Assembly: GCF_019599185.1 (NCBI RefSeq) | Contig: NZ_JAIEUL010000009.1 | Span: 1 to 64,000 of the forward strand | Length of the DNA: 64,000 nucleotides | Origin: Cryobacterium inferilacus | GTDB lineage: Bacteria; Actinomycetota; Actinomycetes; Actinomycetales; Microbacteriaceae | Direction: 5' to 3' | Shown: in pieces, positions 1-8,907 of the stretch | Position numbering within the stretch: the first letter of the stretch is position 1 | How the letters are laid out: each line of letters starts with the position of its first letter | Translations under genes and position numbers: made by a program | The notes under the pieces: model-generated | Told to the model about the DNA's origin: nothing | Seen by the model: the letters and a program-made list of their open reading frames with translations, nothing else | The model's database searches: none

Positions 1-42
1 ACAGTCGGCATCAACATCCCCAAAGAAACCGTCAATATCTAA
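1..42 (+). CDS. 3' end of an unidentified gene
   Basis: Frame 1 reads thirteen residues (TVGINIPKETVNI) to a TAA at 40-42, with codon use that fits a coding end. The gene begins outside the window and thirteen residues are too few to name a family. It runs in the same direction as the dimethylargininase that follows 68 bp later, but a separate promoter lies between them. Confidence 0.4.
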   Translation, partial: TVGINIPKETVNI

Positions 43-76
43 CCCAAGTGACTCCACTCAGCTTGACATCGCCCGT

Positions 77-104
77 TTGGGAACAGTTGCTCGCTGGTTA
101 GGCT
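77..104 (+). promoter_or_regulatory. Leaderless promoter of ddaH
   Basis: A TAGGCT -10 hexamer at 99-104 stands exactly 6 nt before the ATG at 111. A TTGGGA -35 candidate at 77-82 gives a 16-nt spacer. Transcription would start at or next to the A of ATG, and no Shine-Dalgarno precedes the start. Confidence 0.5.
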
Positions 105-110
105 GTCCGC

Positions 111-944
111 ATGGCAACCTCCAGCAACTCTCGGCGCCCTGCTGAGTCGACCGGCCCGACCTCGGCGAGCCTGCCGATCCGGCCCGGACGGCGGGCGCTC
201 GTGCGTCGTCCGGTCGACAGCCTCGCCGAGGGCCAGATCACCCACATCGAGCGGATGCCGATCGACCTCGACCTCGCCCGCGCCCAGTGGGACGGCTACG
301 TCGCCGCGCTCGAGGCGCAGGGCTGGGCCACCACCGCGGTGGAGCCGGCCCCCGACCAGCCCGACTCGGTCTTCATCGAAGACGCCGTGATCCTCTTCGG
401 TGACACCGCCGTGCTCTCCAGCCCCGGGGCGCCCAGCCGCCGCGGCGAGACGGCCGGCGCCGAGGCCGCGGTGCGCACCCTGGGCCTCACGGTGCGCCGC
501 ATCGAACTGCCAGGCACCCTCGACGGCGGCGACGTGCTCAAGGTCGGCACGACCGTCTACGTGGGTCAGAGCCTGCGCACCAACACCGACGGTGCGGCGC
601 AGCTGGCCGCCATCGCCGAACCGCTCGGTTACACGGTGCTCACCGTGCCGGTGACCCGCGCCCTGCACCTGAAAACCGCCATCACCGCACTGCCAGACGG
701 CACCGTCATCGGCTACCCGCCGCTCGTCGACGACGCCGACCGGTTCGAGAGCTTCCTGCCGGTGCCGGAGGCCGAGGGCACGGCGGTCGTCATTCTCGAC
801 GAGCGCACCCTGCTGATGTCGGCGGCGGCACCGCGCACCACCGCGCTGCTCACGGGGCTGGGCTACACGGTGGTCACCGTGGACATCACCGAGTTCGAGA
901 AGCTCGAGGGCTGCGTCACCTGCCTGAGCGTGCGGGTGCGCTGA
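111..944 (+). CDS. ddaH: Dimethylarginine dimethylaminohydrolase
   Basis: 277-aa enzyme of the arginine-modifying (pentein) superfamily that hydrolyses N-omega-methylated arginines to citrulline and methylamines in the cytosol. Family landmarks are visible: FIEDAV near residue 88, LDGGDVL near 138, the catalytic His at 186 in LHLKTAIT, and the catalytic Cys at 271 in TCLSVRV close to the C-terminus. Length fits the DDAH family. The start is the ATG placed 6 nt after a -10 hexamer; the first 20 residues are Ser/Pro-rich and not part of the fold. An arginine deiminase is unlikely because those are about 400 aa. The family call is firm; the physiological substrate is inferred. Confidence 0.85.
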   Translation: MATSSNSRRPAESTGPTSASLPIRPGRRALVRRPVDSLAEGQITHIERMPIDLDLARAQWDGYVAALEAQGWATTAVEPAPDQPDSVFIEDAVILFGDTAVLSSPGAPSRRGETAGAEAAVRTLGLTVRRIELPGTLDGGDVLKVGTTVYVGQSLRTNTDGAAQLAAIAEPLGYTVLTVPVTRALHLKTAITALPDGTVIGYPPLVDDADRFESFLPVPEAEGTAVVILDERTLLMSAAAPRTTALLTGLGYTVVTVDITEFEKLEGCVTCLSVRVR

Positions 945-993
945 CCAGCCCGTGGCGGATGCTCGACGGCCGGTGCGCGCCGAAAAGTCATGC

Positions 994-1023
994 TTGCGCC
1001 CGCGCCGCCCCTGGCCCTATCCT
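994..1023 (+). promoter_or_regulatory. Candidate promoter before micro-ORF
   Basis: TTGCGC at 994-999 and TATCCT at 1018-1023 are separated by 18 nt, about 55 nt upstream of the micro-ORF. Composition-based match only. Confidence 0.35.
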
Positions 1024-1079
1024 GAAAGGCTGCCTGAACAGGGGGGCACACGACGACAGACAACGCTCAGGAGGCCGAC

Positions 1080-1163
1080 ATGACCAAGACAGCTCGCATC
1101 AGGTACGCATCGATCGCGACCGGCGCTGCCTTCGTCCCGGCGCTCCGACTCGCCTCCGCCTAG
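1080..1163 (+). CDS. 27-aa micro-ORF, signal-peptide-like
   Basis: A perfect AGGAGG at 1069-1074 sits 5 nt before this ATG, one of the best ribosome-binding sites in the window. The frame codes a Lys/Arg-rich start (MTKTARIR) followed by an Ala/Leu/Val-rich segment, then TAG. It looks like the first half of a secretion signal cut short by a stop. Either a decayed exported-protein gene or a genuine micropeptide; the sequence cannot decide. It lies 5' of the ABC exporter operon on the same strand. Confidence 0.35.
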   Translation: MTKTARIRYASIATGAAFVPALRLASA

Positions 1164-1326
1164 GAGCCCGACCAGAGACCTCCGCCGCCCGCCCCACGCG
1201 GGCCGGCACAGTTCAGCGGGAGACACGGCCCGCATTCTCTGCGCACGCCGCCGCGCCGTCGCCGGGCGCCGCCACCGTCGGCTGTCGACGCCGCCGGGAT
1301 CCGCTGCCCCGCGGCTGCCGCGCCCA

Positions 1327-1371
1327 CCCGTCACGCACCATCCCGTCACGCACCATCCCGCCACGCATCAT
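1327..1371. repeat. Three tandem copies of a 15-bp unit
   Basis: The unit CCCGTCACGCACCAT occurs at 1327-1341 and 1342-1356 without change, and at 1357-1371 with two substitutions. A partial fourth unit follows. It ends about 50 bp before the ABC exporter start. Confidence 0.75.
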
Positions 1372-1421
1372 CCCGCCCATCGGCGCCACCGCGCCGCGGC
1401 CGGCCCAGCCAGAAATTTCTC

Positions 1422-3263
1422 ATGACCACGACCGCTCCGCAGCATCCGCCCCACGTCGCGCCAGAACCCGCCGCGCGCCCCAACACCTTCCGCACCCTGC
1501 TGCGGCTCTACCCGTACGCCAAACCGGCCCTGCCCCGCCTGGGCCTGGGCATGCTGGCGGCGCTGTTCGCGTCGTTGATGGCCCTGGCTATCCCGCAGGT
1601 GTTGCAGCAGCTCGTCGACGGTGCTCTCAGCCAGGGCGACACCGCCCCGATCTGGCCCGCCGTGCTCACGGTGCTCGGCCTCGGCGTGCTCGAAGCGGGC
1701 ATGATCGCCCTGCGCCGCTGGTTCGTGCTCGTGCCGGGCACGCACATCGAGTCCCGGATGCGCAACGCGCTCTACGCCAGGCTGCAGGACCTGCCCGTGA
1801 CCTTCCACGACCGCTGGCCGAGCGGGCAGCTGCTCTCGCGCGCCGTGAGCGACCTCAACATGATCCGCCGGTGGATCTCGTTCGGCCTGGTGCTGCTCGT
1901 GGTCAACTTCCTCACCATCGTCGCCGGGGTGGTGATACTCGTCTCGATGAACTGGATCCTCGGCCTGATCTTCCTGGTCTGCTCCATCCCGATCTGGATC
2001 TACGGTTACGTCTTCGAGGAGAAGTACTCGGTCATCGCCCGGCGCAGCCAGGACCAGACCGGGGACCTGGCGACCGCCGTGGAGGAGTCGGTGCACGGCA
2101 TCCGCGTGCTCAAGGCCTTCGGCCGCGGCAGTTTCGCGCTGAAGAGCTTCACCAACCAGGCCGAGGAGCTGCGCGGCACCGAGATCGAGAAGGCCCGCGC
2201 CATCGCCGGCATCTGGCTGTGGCTGCTGCTGGTGCCCGACGTGGCGTTCGCGCTCTGCCTGGTCGCCGGTGTCTGGCTCACCAGTCAGGGCCAGCTCAGC
2301 GTCGGCGAACTGGTGGCGTTCTTCGCCACCGCCACGGTGCTGCGCTTCCCGGTCGAGTCGATCGGCTTCCTGCTGTCGATGACGTTCGACACCCGCACCG
2401 CCACCGACCGGTTCTTCGACATCCTCGACACCCCCAACACCATCACCGACCCGCCACGCCCGGTCACCATCACCAGCCCGCGCGGCCGGCTGGCGTTCGA
2501 GAACGTGCACTTCCGTTACGCCGACTCGCCCGAACGCTTCCCCGACCTGCTCAACGGGGTGGACCTCGTGCTCGAACCCGGCGAGACCATGGCCCTGGTC
2601 GGGCTCACCGGTTGCGGCAAGTCCACCCTCACGGCCCTCACCACCCGGCTGTACGACGTGACGGATGGCTCGGTGACCCTCGACGGGGTCGACGTGCGCC
2701 GCGGTGAGCTGCGCCGCCACATCGCGATGGCGTTCGAGGATGCGACGCTGTTCTCGGCATCCGTGCGCGACAACGTGCTGCTCGGCCGGCCGGAGTTCGC
2801 CGAGCGCAGCCCCGAGGCCGACGCGGTGCTCGCCGAGGCGCTGGACATCGCCCAGGCCGGGTTCGTGCACGACCTGCCAGACGGTGTCGACACCCTCGTC
2901 GGGGAGGAGGGCATGAGCCTCTCCGGCGGCCAGCGGCAACGCGTGGCGCTGGCTCGGGCCGTGGCCGCGGCGCCCGCCGTGCTCGTGCTCGACGACCCGC
3001 TCTCCGCGCTCGACGTGAACACCGAATCGCTCGTCGAGGCGGCGCTGCGCCGGGTGCTGGTGAAGACCACGGCGCTGATCGTGGCGCACCGCCCGTCCAC
3101 GGTGATGCTCGCCGACCGGGTGGCGCTGCTCGAGGACGGCCGCATCACCGCGGTCGGCACGCACTCCGAGCTGCTCGCCACCAGCCCGCACTACACCTTC
3201 GTGATCTCCAGCCTGGAAGACGAAGAACGCCGAGAGAGCAGCCGAGCGGAGGAATCCCTGTGA
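1422..3263 (+). CDS. ABC exporter half-transporter (subunit with Asp at catalytic site)
   Basis: 613-aa half-transporter with an N-terminal six-helix membrane domain (about residues 40-330) and a C-terminal nucleotide-binding domain. Walker [10 protein letters not shown] lies near residue 394 and the signature LSGGQRQR near 500. Walker B is followed by DDP rather than DEP, so the catalytic Glu is Asp, and the Q-loop reads AFEDATLF with Glu for Gln. These are signs of a degenerate ATP site of a heterodimeric exporter. The partner starts inside the last codon (4-nt overlap), so the two are co-translated. Substrate (drug, lipid or peptide) cannot be told. No clear Shine-Dalgarno precedes the ATG. 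Confidence 0.88.
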   Translation: MTTTAPQHPPHVAPEPAARPNTFRTLLRLYPYAKPALPRLGLGMLAALFASLMALAIPQVLQQLVDGALSQGDTAPIWPAVLTVLGLGVLEAGMIALRRWFVLVPGTHIESRMRNALYARLQDLPVTFHDRWPSGQLLSRAVSDLNMIRRWISFGLVLLVVNFLTIVAGVVILVSMNWILGLIFLVCSIPIWIYGYVFEEKYSVIARRSQDQTGDLATAVEESVHGIRVLKAFGRGSFALKSFTNQAEELRGTEIEKARAIAGIWLWLLLVPDVAFALCLVAGVWLTSQGQLSVGELVAFFATATVLRFPVESIGFLLSMTFDTRTATDRFFDILDTPNTITDPPRPVTITSPRGRLAFENVHFRYADSPERFPDLLNGVDLVLEPGETMALVGLTGCGKSTLTALTTRLYDVTDGSVTLDGVDVRRGELRRHIAMAFEDATLFSASVRDNVLLGRPEFAERSPEADAVLAEALDIAQAGFVHDLPDGVDTLVGEEGMSLSGGQRQRVALARAVAAAPAVLVLDDPLSALDVNTESLVEAALRRVLVKTTALIVAHRPSTVMLADRVALLEDGRITAVGTHSELLATSPHYTFVISSLEDEERRESSRAEESL

Positions 3264-5065
3264 GTGTCACCGGAGTCGAGGGCGAAGAACGCGTCGACTA
3301 CACCAAGGCCGAAAGCGCGCAGATCCGCCGGCGGTCGCTGCGGCTGCTCGGTTCGCTCCTGTTCCCGCTGCGCGGCTCGGTGGTCATGGCGATGCTCGTC
3401 GTCATCGTGTCCACCGCCGCGCAGGTGGCCGGCCCGGCGCTGATCGCGTTCGGCATCGACCGGGGCCTGCCAGCCCTGCTCAACCAGGACTGGGTGCCGC
3501 TGGCGGCGACCGGCGTGATCTACCTCATCACCGGCATCACCGGCGCCCTCCTGATCGCCTGGTACACGGTGCTCTCCGCGCGCATCAGCCAGGCCGTGCT
3601 GATCGACCTGCGCAAGCGGGTCTTCCTGCAGACCCAGCGGCTCAGCCTCGAATTCCACGAGTCGTACACCTCCGGGCGCATCATCTCCCGGCAGACCAGC
3701 GACCTGGATGCGATCAGGGAACTGTTGGATTCCGGCATCAACCAGCTCGTGCAGGGCCTGCTCTACATGGTCTTCACCGCCATCGCGCTGGTCACCCTCG
3801 ACGGGGTCAGCGGCCTCGTGCTGCTCGTCGCGCTGGTGCCGCTGCTCGCGCTCACCCGCTGGTTCCAGGTGCGCTCGCAGCACCTGTTCCGCCAGTCCCG
3901 CACCGCCTCGGCCAGCCTGATCGTGCAGTTCGTCGAGACCATGACGGGCATCCGCGCGGTCAAGGCGTTCCGCACCGAGAAGCGCAACGAGGGGGTCTTC
4001 GGCAAGCTGGTGGAGTCGTACCGGCTGGTCAACGCCCGGGTGATCCAGCTGTTCGGGGTGTTCGACCCCGGGCTGATCCTGATCGGCAACGTCACCGTCG
4101 CCGCCGTGCTGCTGGTCGGCGGGTTCCGGGTCGCCGACGGCCAGCTGGCCATCGGCGCACTGCTGGCCGCCCTGCTGTACACCCGCCGGTTCTTCGACCC
4201 GATGGAGGAGATGGCGATGTTCTACAACTCCTACCAGTCGGCCGCGGCAGCGCTGGAGAAGATCTCCGGGGTGCTCGAAGAGCAGCCCGGCGTGCCGGAC
4301 CCGGCGAAACCGGTGGACCTGTGGACGTCGACCGGAGCGGTGCACTTCGACAACGTGCAGTTCGAGTACCAGGCCGACCGGGTCATCCTGCCGCGTTTCG
4401 ACCTCACCCTGGAGCCCGGGCAGACCGTGGCCCTGGTCGGTTCGACAGGAGCGGGCAAGTCCACCCTGGCGAAGCTGATCTCCCGGTTCTACGACCCGTC
4501 TGCCGGCCGGGTGCTGCTGGACGGCGTCGACCTGCGCGACCTGCACCCCAAGGACCTGCGTCGGGCCATCGTGATGGTGACCCAGGAGGCGTACCTGTTC
4601 AGCGGCAGCGTCGCCGACAACATCTCCCTCGGTAAGCCGGAGGCGACCAGGACGGAGGTGGAGGCGGCCGCCCGTGCGGTGGGCGCGCACGACTTCATCG
4701 TGGGGCTGCCAGGGGGCTACGACACCGACGTGAACAAGCGCGGCGGCCGGGTGTCGGCCGGTCAGCGTCAGCTGATCTCGTTCGCGCGGGCGTTCCTGGC
4801 CGACCCGGCGGTGCTGATCCTGGACGAGGCGACCAGTTCGCTGGACATCCCCAGCGAACGCCTGGTGCAGGAGGCCCTGCAGACGCTGCTCAGCGACCGC
4901 ACCGCGGTGATCATCGCGCACCGGTTGTCGACCGTGGCGATCGCCGACCGGGTGCTCGTGATGGAAAACGGTGTGATCGTGGAGGACGGCACCCCGGCGA
5001 TGCTCATCTCCGGCACCGGCCGGTTCGCCCGCCTGCACGCGGCCTGGCGGGAATCCCTGGTCTAG
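3260..5065 (+). CDS. ABC exporter half-transporter (partner subunit)
   Basis: 601-aa half-transporter: six-helix domain (about 35-320) and an ATPase domain with Walker [10 protein letters not shown], a normal Q-loop (VTQEAYLF), Walker B followed by the catalytic Glu ([11 protein letters not shown]) and H-loop IAHRLST. Its signature is VSAGQRQ instead of LSGGQ. The start is GTG overlapping the upstream TGA, preceded by GGAGG. In a heterodimer this weak signature faces the first subunit's Asp-type site, so both defects fall in the same composite site and the other site is fully active. The pairing is known from heterodimeric exporters; the substrate is unknown. Confidence 0.88.
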   Translation: MSVTGVEGEERVDYTKAESAQIRRRSLRLLGSLLFPLRGSVVMAMLVVIVSTAAQVAGPALIAFGIDRGLPALLNQDWVPLAATGVIYLITGITGALLIAWYTVLSARISQAVLIDLRKRVFLQTQRLSLEFHESYTSGRIISRQTSDLDAIRELLDSGINQLVQGLLYMVFTAIALVTLDGVSGLVLLVALVPLLALTRWFQVRSQHLFRQSRTASASLIVQFVETMTGIRAVKAFRTEKRNEGVFGKLVESYRLVNARVIQLFGVFDPGLILIGNVTVAAVLLVGGFRVADGQLAIGALLAALLYTRRFFDPMEEMAMFYNSYQSAAAALEKISGVLEEQPGVPDPAKPVDLWTSTGAVHFDNVQFEYQADRVILPRFDLTLEPGQTVALVGSTGAGKSTLAKLISRFYDPSAGRVLLDGVDLRDLHPKDLRRAIVMVTQEAYLFSGSVADNISLGKPEATRTEVEAAARAVGAHDFIVGLPGGYDTDVNKRGGRVSAGQRQLISFARAFLADPAVLILDEATSSLDIPSERLVQEALQTLLSDRTAVIIAHRLSTVAIADRVLVMENGVIVEDGTPAMLISGTGRFARLHAAWRESLV

Positions 5066-5200
5066 TCATCCGCGGGCGCTATGAGTCCGGGGTGTTACCG
5101 GGATGTTGAGGGCGGGCAACCTTCTGCCGGGAAGGCGCCTGACACGCTTGACTCGCCCCTGGCGGACGGGGAATCTGGAGCCAGAACACACCAACCGTCC

Positions 5201-5218
5201 GAACGAGCGCGCTCGTTC
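5201..5218. promoter_or_regulatory. Perfect 18-bp palindrome, operator candidate
   Basis: GAACGAGCG followed directly by its reverse complement CGCTCGTTC. It lies 64 bp upstream of the flavoprotein gene and 136 bp after the ABC exporter. Size and symmetry resemble a dimeric repressor operator such as those of TetR proteins, but no TetR gene is in the window. Confidence 0.45.
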
Positions 5219-5223
5219 CCGGT

Positions 5224-5253
5224 CGGCGCCGGTGGACATCCGTACCGGCGCCG
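5224..5253. repeat. 10-bp inverted repeat (hairpin)
   Basis: CGGCGCCGGT at 5224-5233 and its complement ACCGGCGCCG at 5244-5253 enclose a 10-nt loop, just before the flavoprotein start. No T-run follows, so it is not a typical terminator; it may be a second operator or a leader hairpin. Confidence 0.5.
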
Positions 5254-5281
5254 GCCTGTCTGATCGGGGGATCAACCCAAC

Positions 5282-6556
5282 ATGGAGTCAGTTACCATCG
5301 TCGGCGCTGGGGTGGTCGGGCACGCCAGTGCCGTCGCCCTGCGTGGTCTCGGCTACACCGGCAGCATCACGATCCTCGGCAGTGAACGTCACCGCCCATA
5401 CGACCGGCCTCCGCTCGGTCGCGGTTTTCTCACCGGGCAGACCACGATCGGCGAGCTGGCCCTCGAAGCGCCGCACGAAGACCTCGACGCCGACTGGCGG
5501 CTGGGTGTCGGCGCGGTCGCCCTCGACGCGGCCGCGCACCGGGTGACGCTGGCCAACGGGCGCACCGTCGACTCCGATGCCGTCGTGCTCGCCACCGGGT
5601 CCGCCGCCCGCCGTCTGGGCGAGCCGTGGCACGGGGTGCACACCCTGCGCACGGTCGAGGATGCCCTCGCCCTGCGCGAAGAACTGTTGCCAGGTGCCCG
5701 CATGGTCGTCGTCGGTTCCGGCGTGGTGGGCCTCGAGGTGGCGTCGACGGCGCACGACCTGGGCTTGCAGGTGACCGTGCTCGGCAGCACCACGGATTCG
5801 CTCTGCACCACCTTCGGTGCCACCGTCGCCGACGCCGTGTTCGGCTTGCACCGGCGGCGGGGCATCACCGTGCGCACCGACCTCCGGGTCGCCGAACTGA
5901 TCGGTCCCGGCTGGGTATCCGGCGTGAGGCTGACGACGGGGGAGGAGATCGGTGCTGACGTCGTGTTGCTCGACATCGGTGCGGAGCCGATCGTCGGTTG
6001 GCTGGCCGGCTCCGGGCTGGACCTGTTCGGTGTCGATCCCGGCTCGGCTGATCCCGGCCCGTCCGGTTCAGACCGGCCAGCGCCCGACGACCGCGGTGCG
6101 GTGCTGTGCGACACGGTCGGCGCCACCGCGGTGCCCGGCGTGGTCGCGGTCGGCGACTGTGCGGCCTGGCTGGACCCGGTGTCCGGCAGGCACCGGCGCA
6201 TCCCGCACTGGAGCGACACCCGCGACCGGCCGGGCATCGCCATGGCCGCTCTGCTCGGTGTCGACCCCGGGGCGGCGCTGGCCCCTATCACCGTGACCTC
6301 ACACCAGGCCGGCGCCCTGGTGCAGTTCGCCGGCCGGCTGCACGGCGACGAGCTGCTCACGATCGAGGCGGGCAGCGTGAACACGGGCGACCTGCTGGCC
6401 GTCTACCGCCGCGGTGACCTGCCGGTGGCGGTGCTGGGCATCGACCAGGCCGTGCAGGTGGCCAGCTGGCAGGCCAGGCTCGCGGCGACCGCGCCCACGA
6501 CCACGCCCACCCCGGCCCCGGACGAGCCGGTCAGGGACGCCAGCGTGCGCGGCTGA
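5282..6556 (+). CDS. FAD-dependent NAD(P)H oxidoreductase (ferredoxin reductase-like)
   Basis: 424-aa two-dinucleotide-fold flavoprotein. The FAD fold begins at residue 6 (GAGVVG), followed by the family's PYDRPPL segment; a second glycine motif GSGVVG near 144 is the NAD(P)H site, and GVVAVGDCA near 285 is the FAD ribityl-binding segment. Such proteins pass electrons to ferredoxins of P450 or Rieske oxygenase systems, but no ferredoxin or oxygenase is adjacent. The first glycine motif lacks the usual Gln-Ala before the last Gly. The C-terminus adds a Pro/Thr-rich tail that overlaps the convergent gene by 26 bp. Confidence 0.8.
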   Translation: MESVTIVGAGVVGHASAVALRGLGYTGSITILGSERHRPYDRPPLGRGFLTGQTTIGELALEAPHEDLDADWRLGVGAVALDAAAHRVTLANGRTVDSDAVVLATGSAARRLGEPWHGVHTLRTVEDALALREELLPGARMVVVGSGVVGLEVASTAHDLGLQVTVLGSTTDSLCTTFGATVADAVFGLHRRRGITVRTDLRVAELIGPGWVSGVRLTTGEEIGADVVLLDIGAEPIVGWLAGSGLDLFGVDPGSADPGPSGSDRPAPDDRGAVLCDTVGATAVPGVVAVGDCAAWLDPVSGRHRRIPHWSDTRDRPGIAMAALLGVDPGAALAPITVTSHQAGALVQFAGRLHGDELLTIEAGSVNTGDLLAVYRRGDLPVAVLGIDQAVQVASWQARLAATAPTTTPTPAPDEPVRDASVRG

Positions 6557-6851
6557 GGTCGACCCGGTAACCGGACTCCTGGTCGGCACCGGGCAGCAGC
6601 GGTGTCCGCTCCGCCCGGTAGTGCTCCAACGCCCGCGCCTCGTGGCCGGTCGGCGGGTGGCCGCCGGCGCGGATCACGCGCCACCACGGCGCATCCGCCC
6701 CGAATTGCGCCATTGTCTGGCCCACCACCCTGGCAGCGCGGGAGCCGAGGGTGGCGGCGACGTCGCCGTACGTCATCACCCGGCCGGCCGGGATGGAGTC
6801 GACGATGTCGAGGACCGCCGCCACGAACGGGCTGTCGGGGCTGAGCCGCAC
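6531..6851 (-). CDS. Alkyltransferase-like (ATL/MGMT-fold) DNA-binding protein
   Basis: 106-aa protein of the O6-methylguanine methyltransferase C-terminal fold. It keeps the helix-turn-helix region (PAGRVMTYGDVA, residues 21-32, and ARVVGQTM) but the PCHR active-site motif is PWWRV, so the alkyl-accepting Cys is missing. ATL proteins bind O6-alkylguanine without repair chemistry and steer lesions into nucleotide excision repair. Usual ATLs have PWHR; the second Trp is atypical. It follows the GNAT gene with 2 bp between them (likely one transcript) and overlaps the convergent flavoprotein tail. Confidence 0.8.
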   Translation of the reverse strand: MRLSPDSPFVAAVLDIVDSIPAGRVMTYGDVAATLGSRAARVVGQTMAQFGADAPWWRVIRAGGHPPTGHEARALEHYRAERTPLLPGADQESGYRVDLSRARWRP

Positions 6852-6853
6852 GC

Positions 6854-7306
6854 TCAGAGGGTGAGCGCGCCGATGACCTCGCCGAACTCGGTCTCGCCGA
6901 TGTCGACGAAGCCGATGCGGTGGAAGAAGGCCTCTGGGCCGTCCTCGCCGGGCTCCCAGATCACCGTGATGCGCTCGAAACCGCGGTGCCTGGCCTCCTC
7001 GGCCAGGGCGTCGGCGGCGAACTTGCCCACGCCCAGACCCTGTGCGTCGGCGTCCACGTTGATGCGCCAGAGGCAGGCACGGAATTCTTCCTGGGCGGAC
7101 TCCGGGTCGAAGTTGCCGTGGATGAAGCCGGCGACCTGGCCGTCGAGCAGCACCACTCGCTGCCAGGCGGTGGCCGGGTTGATCACCGACGCCGCGACGG
7201 AGTACGAGACCGGGGCGATGAATTGCTCCTGACCGGGCTTCAGGCTCAGGTTGTTGGCCGCGACGATGTTTCGCGCGGACAGTTCTTCCAGTCGGAGTTC
7301 AGGCAT
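6854..7306 (-). CDS. GNAT N-acetyltransferase
   Basis: 150-aa single-domain acetyltransferase. The acetyl-CoA loop is seen as [15 protein letters not shown] near residues 86-100, preceded by a beta-bulge strand (LWRINVDAD), and the C-terminal [13 protein letters not shown] segment is typical of small-molecule or polyamine acetylases. Substrate unknown. Upstream, a TAACCT hexamer lies 7 nt before the ATG and fits a leaderless start. The ATL gene follows after 2 bp, suggesting a two-gene operon. Confidence 0.75.
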   Translation of the reverse strand: MPELRLEELSARNIVAANNLSLKPGQEQFIAPVSYSVAASVINPATAWQRVVLLDGQVAGFIHGNFDPESAQEEFRACLWRINVDADAQGLGVGKFAADALAEEARHRGFERITVIWEPGEDGPEAFFHRIGFVDIGETEFGEVIGALTL

Positions 7307-7423
7307 ACAACCAAGGTTATCGCCCGGCAGACAGCGCAGATAGTCGGGATTATGGAGGACCGGGGACCGCCGGCGACTGCACCGGTCAAGTCTCTCGATG
7401 TCGAGATAATTACCCCCCTCGGC

Positions 7424-7429
7424 TAGGAT
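7424..7429 (+). promoter_or_regulatory. -10 element of icd
   Basis: TAGGAT at 7424-7429 predicts transcription from about 7436. This makes the in-frame upstream TTG at 7429 untranslatable and supports the TTG at 7471, which has GAGGAG at 7459-7464. Confidence 0.5.
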
Positions 7430-7470
7430 TGTCCACGGCCCCCATGCCCCGACTCACTGAGGAGAATCCA

Positions 7471-8685
7471 TTGTCGAAGATCAAGGTTGCAGGTACTGTC
7501 GTCGAGCTGGACGGGGACGAGATGACCCGCATCATCTGGCAGGCCATCAAGGACTCCCTGATTCACCCGTACCTCGACATCGATCTCGAGTACTACGACC
7601 TCTCGATCCAGAAGCGTGACGAGACCGACGACCAGATCACGGTCGACGCGGCCCGCGCCATCCAGAAGCACGGCGTCGGCGTGAAGTGCGCCACCATCAC
7701 CCCCGACGAGGCCCGTGTCGAAGAGTTCGGTCTGAAGAAGATGTGGGCGTCGCCCAACGGCACCATCCGCAACATCCTCGGCGGCACCATCTTCCGCGAG
7801 CCGATCATCATCTCCAACATCCCGCGCCTGGTGCCGGGCTGGAACAAGCCGATCATCATCGGCCGCCACGCGTTCGGCGACCAGTACCGTGCCACCAACT
7901 TCCGCTTCGAGGGCGAAGGCACCCTCACCATGACCTTCACCCCGAAGGACGGCGGCGAGCCGCAGCAGTTCGAGGTCTTCCAGTCGCCCGGCAGCGGAGT
8001 CGCGATGGGTATGTACAACCTCGACAAGTCGATCGTCGACTTCGCCCGCGCCTCGCTCAACTACGGTCTCGAGCGCAACTACCCGGTCTACCTGTCGACC
8101 AAGAACACCATCCTCAAGGCGTACGACGGCCGGTTCAAGGACATCTTCCAGGAGATCTTCGACACCGAGTTCAAGGACCGCTTCGAGGCTGCCGGTCTCA
8201 CCTACGAGCACCGCCTGATCGACGACATGGTCGCATCCGCCATGAAGTGGGAGGGCGGCTACGTCTGGGCCTGCAAGAACTACGACGGCGACGTGCAGTC
8301 CGACACCGTGGCCCAGGGCTTCGGCTCCCTCGGGCTGATGACCAGCGTGCTCTCCACCCCAGACGGCAGCGTCGTCGAGGCCGAGGCCGCCCACGGCACC
8401 GTCACCCGGCACTACCGCCAGCACCAGCAGGGCAAGCCCACCTCGACCAACCCGATCGCGTCGATCTACGCCTGGACCCGTGGCCTGAGCCACCGTGCCA
8501 AGCTCGACGGCAACCCGGCGCTGGCCGAGTTCGCGCACACCCTCGAGGATGTCGTCGTGAAGACCGTCGAGAGCGGCAAGATGACCAAGGACCTCGCGCT
8601 GCTCGTCGGCCCCGACCAGGGCTACCTCACCACCGAGGAGTTCCTGGCCGCGATCGCCGAGAACCTGCAGACCCGCCTGGCCTGA
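7471..8685 (+). CDS. icd: NADP-dependent isocitrate dehydrogenase
   Basis: TCA-cycle enzyme oxidising isocitrate to 2-oxoglutarate with NADP. From the TTG at 7471 the protein begins MSKIKVAG and has 404 residues, the size of eukaryotic-type homodimeric IDH rather than the long monomeric type. Visible motifs are the substrate loop [10 protein letters not shown], metal-binding Asp residues in RLIDDMVA, and the nucleotide segment [19 protein letters not shown] site 6 nt upstream and a -10 hexamer further back fix the start. The gene stands alone, closed by a strong bidirectional terminator. Confidence 0.95.
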   Translation: MSKIKVAGTVVELDGDEMTRIIWQAIKDSLIHPYLDIDLEYYDLSIQKRDETDDQITVDAARAIQKHGVGVKCATITPDEARVEEFGLKKMWASPNGTIRNILGGTIFREPIIISNIPRLVPGWNKPIIIGRHAFGDQYRATNFRFEGEGTLTMTFTPKDGGEPQQFEVFQSPGSGVAMGMYNLDKSIVDFARASLNYGLERNYPVYLSTKNTILKAYDGRFKDIFQEIFDTEFKDRFEAAGLTYEHRLIDDMVASAMKWEGGYVWACKNYDGDVQSDTVAQGFGSLGLMTSVLSTPDGSVVEAEAAHGTVTRHYRQHQQGKPTSTNPIASIYAWTRGLSHRAKLDGNPALAEFAHTLEDVVVKTVESGKMTKDLALLVGPDQGYLTTEEFLAAIAENLQTRLA

Positions 8686-8741
8686 CCCGCCCGCGGCCGC
8701 GCGCCCGCATCCGCCCGCCCGCACTGAGCCCGCACAGAGAA

Positions 8742-8768
8742 GGCCCCGCCCACCCGGCGGGGCCTTTT
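8742..8768. terminator. Rho-independent terminator after icd
   Basis: GGCCCCGCC and GGCGGGGCC form a 9-bp stem with a 5-nt loop followed by TTTT; AGAGAA/TTCTCT-like flanks extend the pairing and make it usable from both strands. Confidence 0.9.
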
Positions 8769-8773
8769 CTCTG

Positions 8774-8845
8774 CCCAACTGGTCCCCATGCGGACAACTG
8801 CGCCCGGTGTGCCGGGACCAGTTGTCCGTATCGGTAACAGTTGGG
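8774..8845. repeat. 72-bp palindromic intergenic repeat, copy A
   Basis: Outer arms CCCAACTG/CAGTTGGG, inner arms CGGACAACTG/CAGTTGTCCG and a core CCCGG/CCGGG give a nested hairpin. Copy B at 17230-17299 shares the core and the right-hand ATCGG-AACAGTTGGGC. It sits between the icd terminator and the P-type ATPase. Confidence 0.8.
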
Positions 8846-8907
8846 CGGGCGATCAGGCGAGCCTGTCCTTGCTAGTCTGCGGGCGCATCCGAGGTGAGAA
8901 TGGTGCC

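Larger units (their letters stand above)
945..1421. other. 477-bp gap with a micro-ORF and tandem repeats
   Basis: This stretch holds a promoter-like pair, a 27-codon ORF with a strong ribosome site, and a 15-bp tandem repeat. No other gene is supported: the long frame running through it into the ABC gene lacks family resemblance and is an out-of-frame reading. It may be the decayed remains of a small secreted-protein gene. Confidence 0.5.

Noticed and set aside
63..68. TTGACA as a consensus -35 for ddaH
   Set aside because: It lies 30 nt from the TAGGCT hexamer, too far for a working pair; TTGGGA at 77-82 fits better.
80..90. GGGAACAGTTG resembling the end of the 70-bp repeat
   Set aside because: Only 11 nt match and no partner arm is in the expected order, so a third copy is not supported.
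959..2707. 582-codon plus-strand frame starting in the gap after ddaH
   Set aside because: Arg/Pro/His-rich and out of frame with the ABC exporter, which has clear family motifs over the same DNA.
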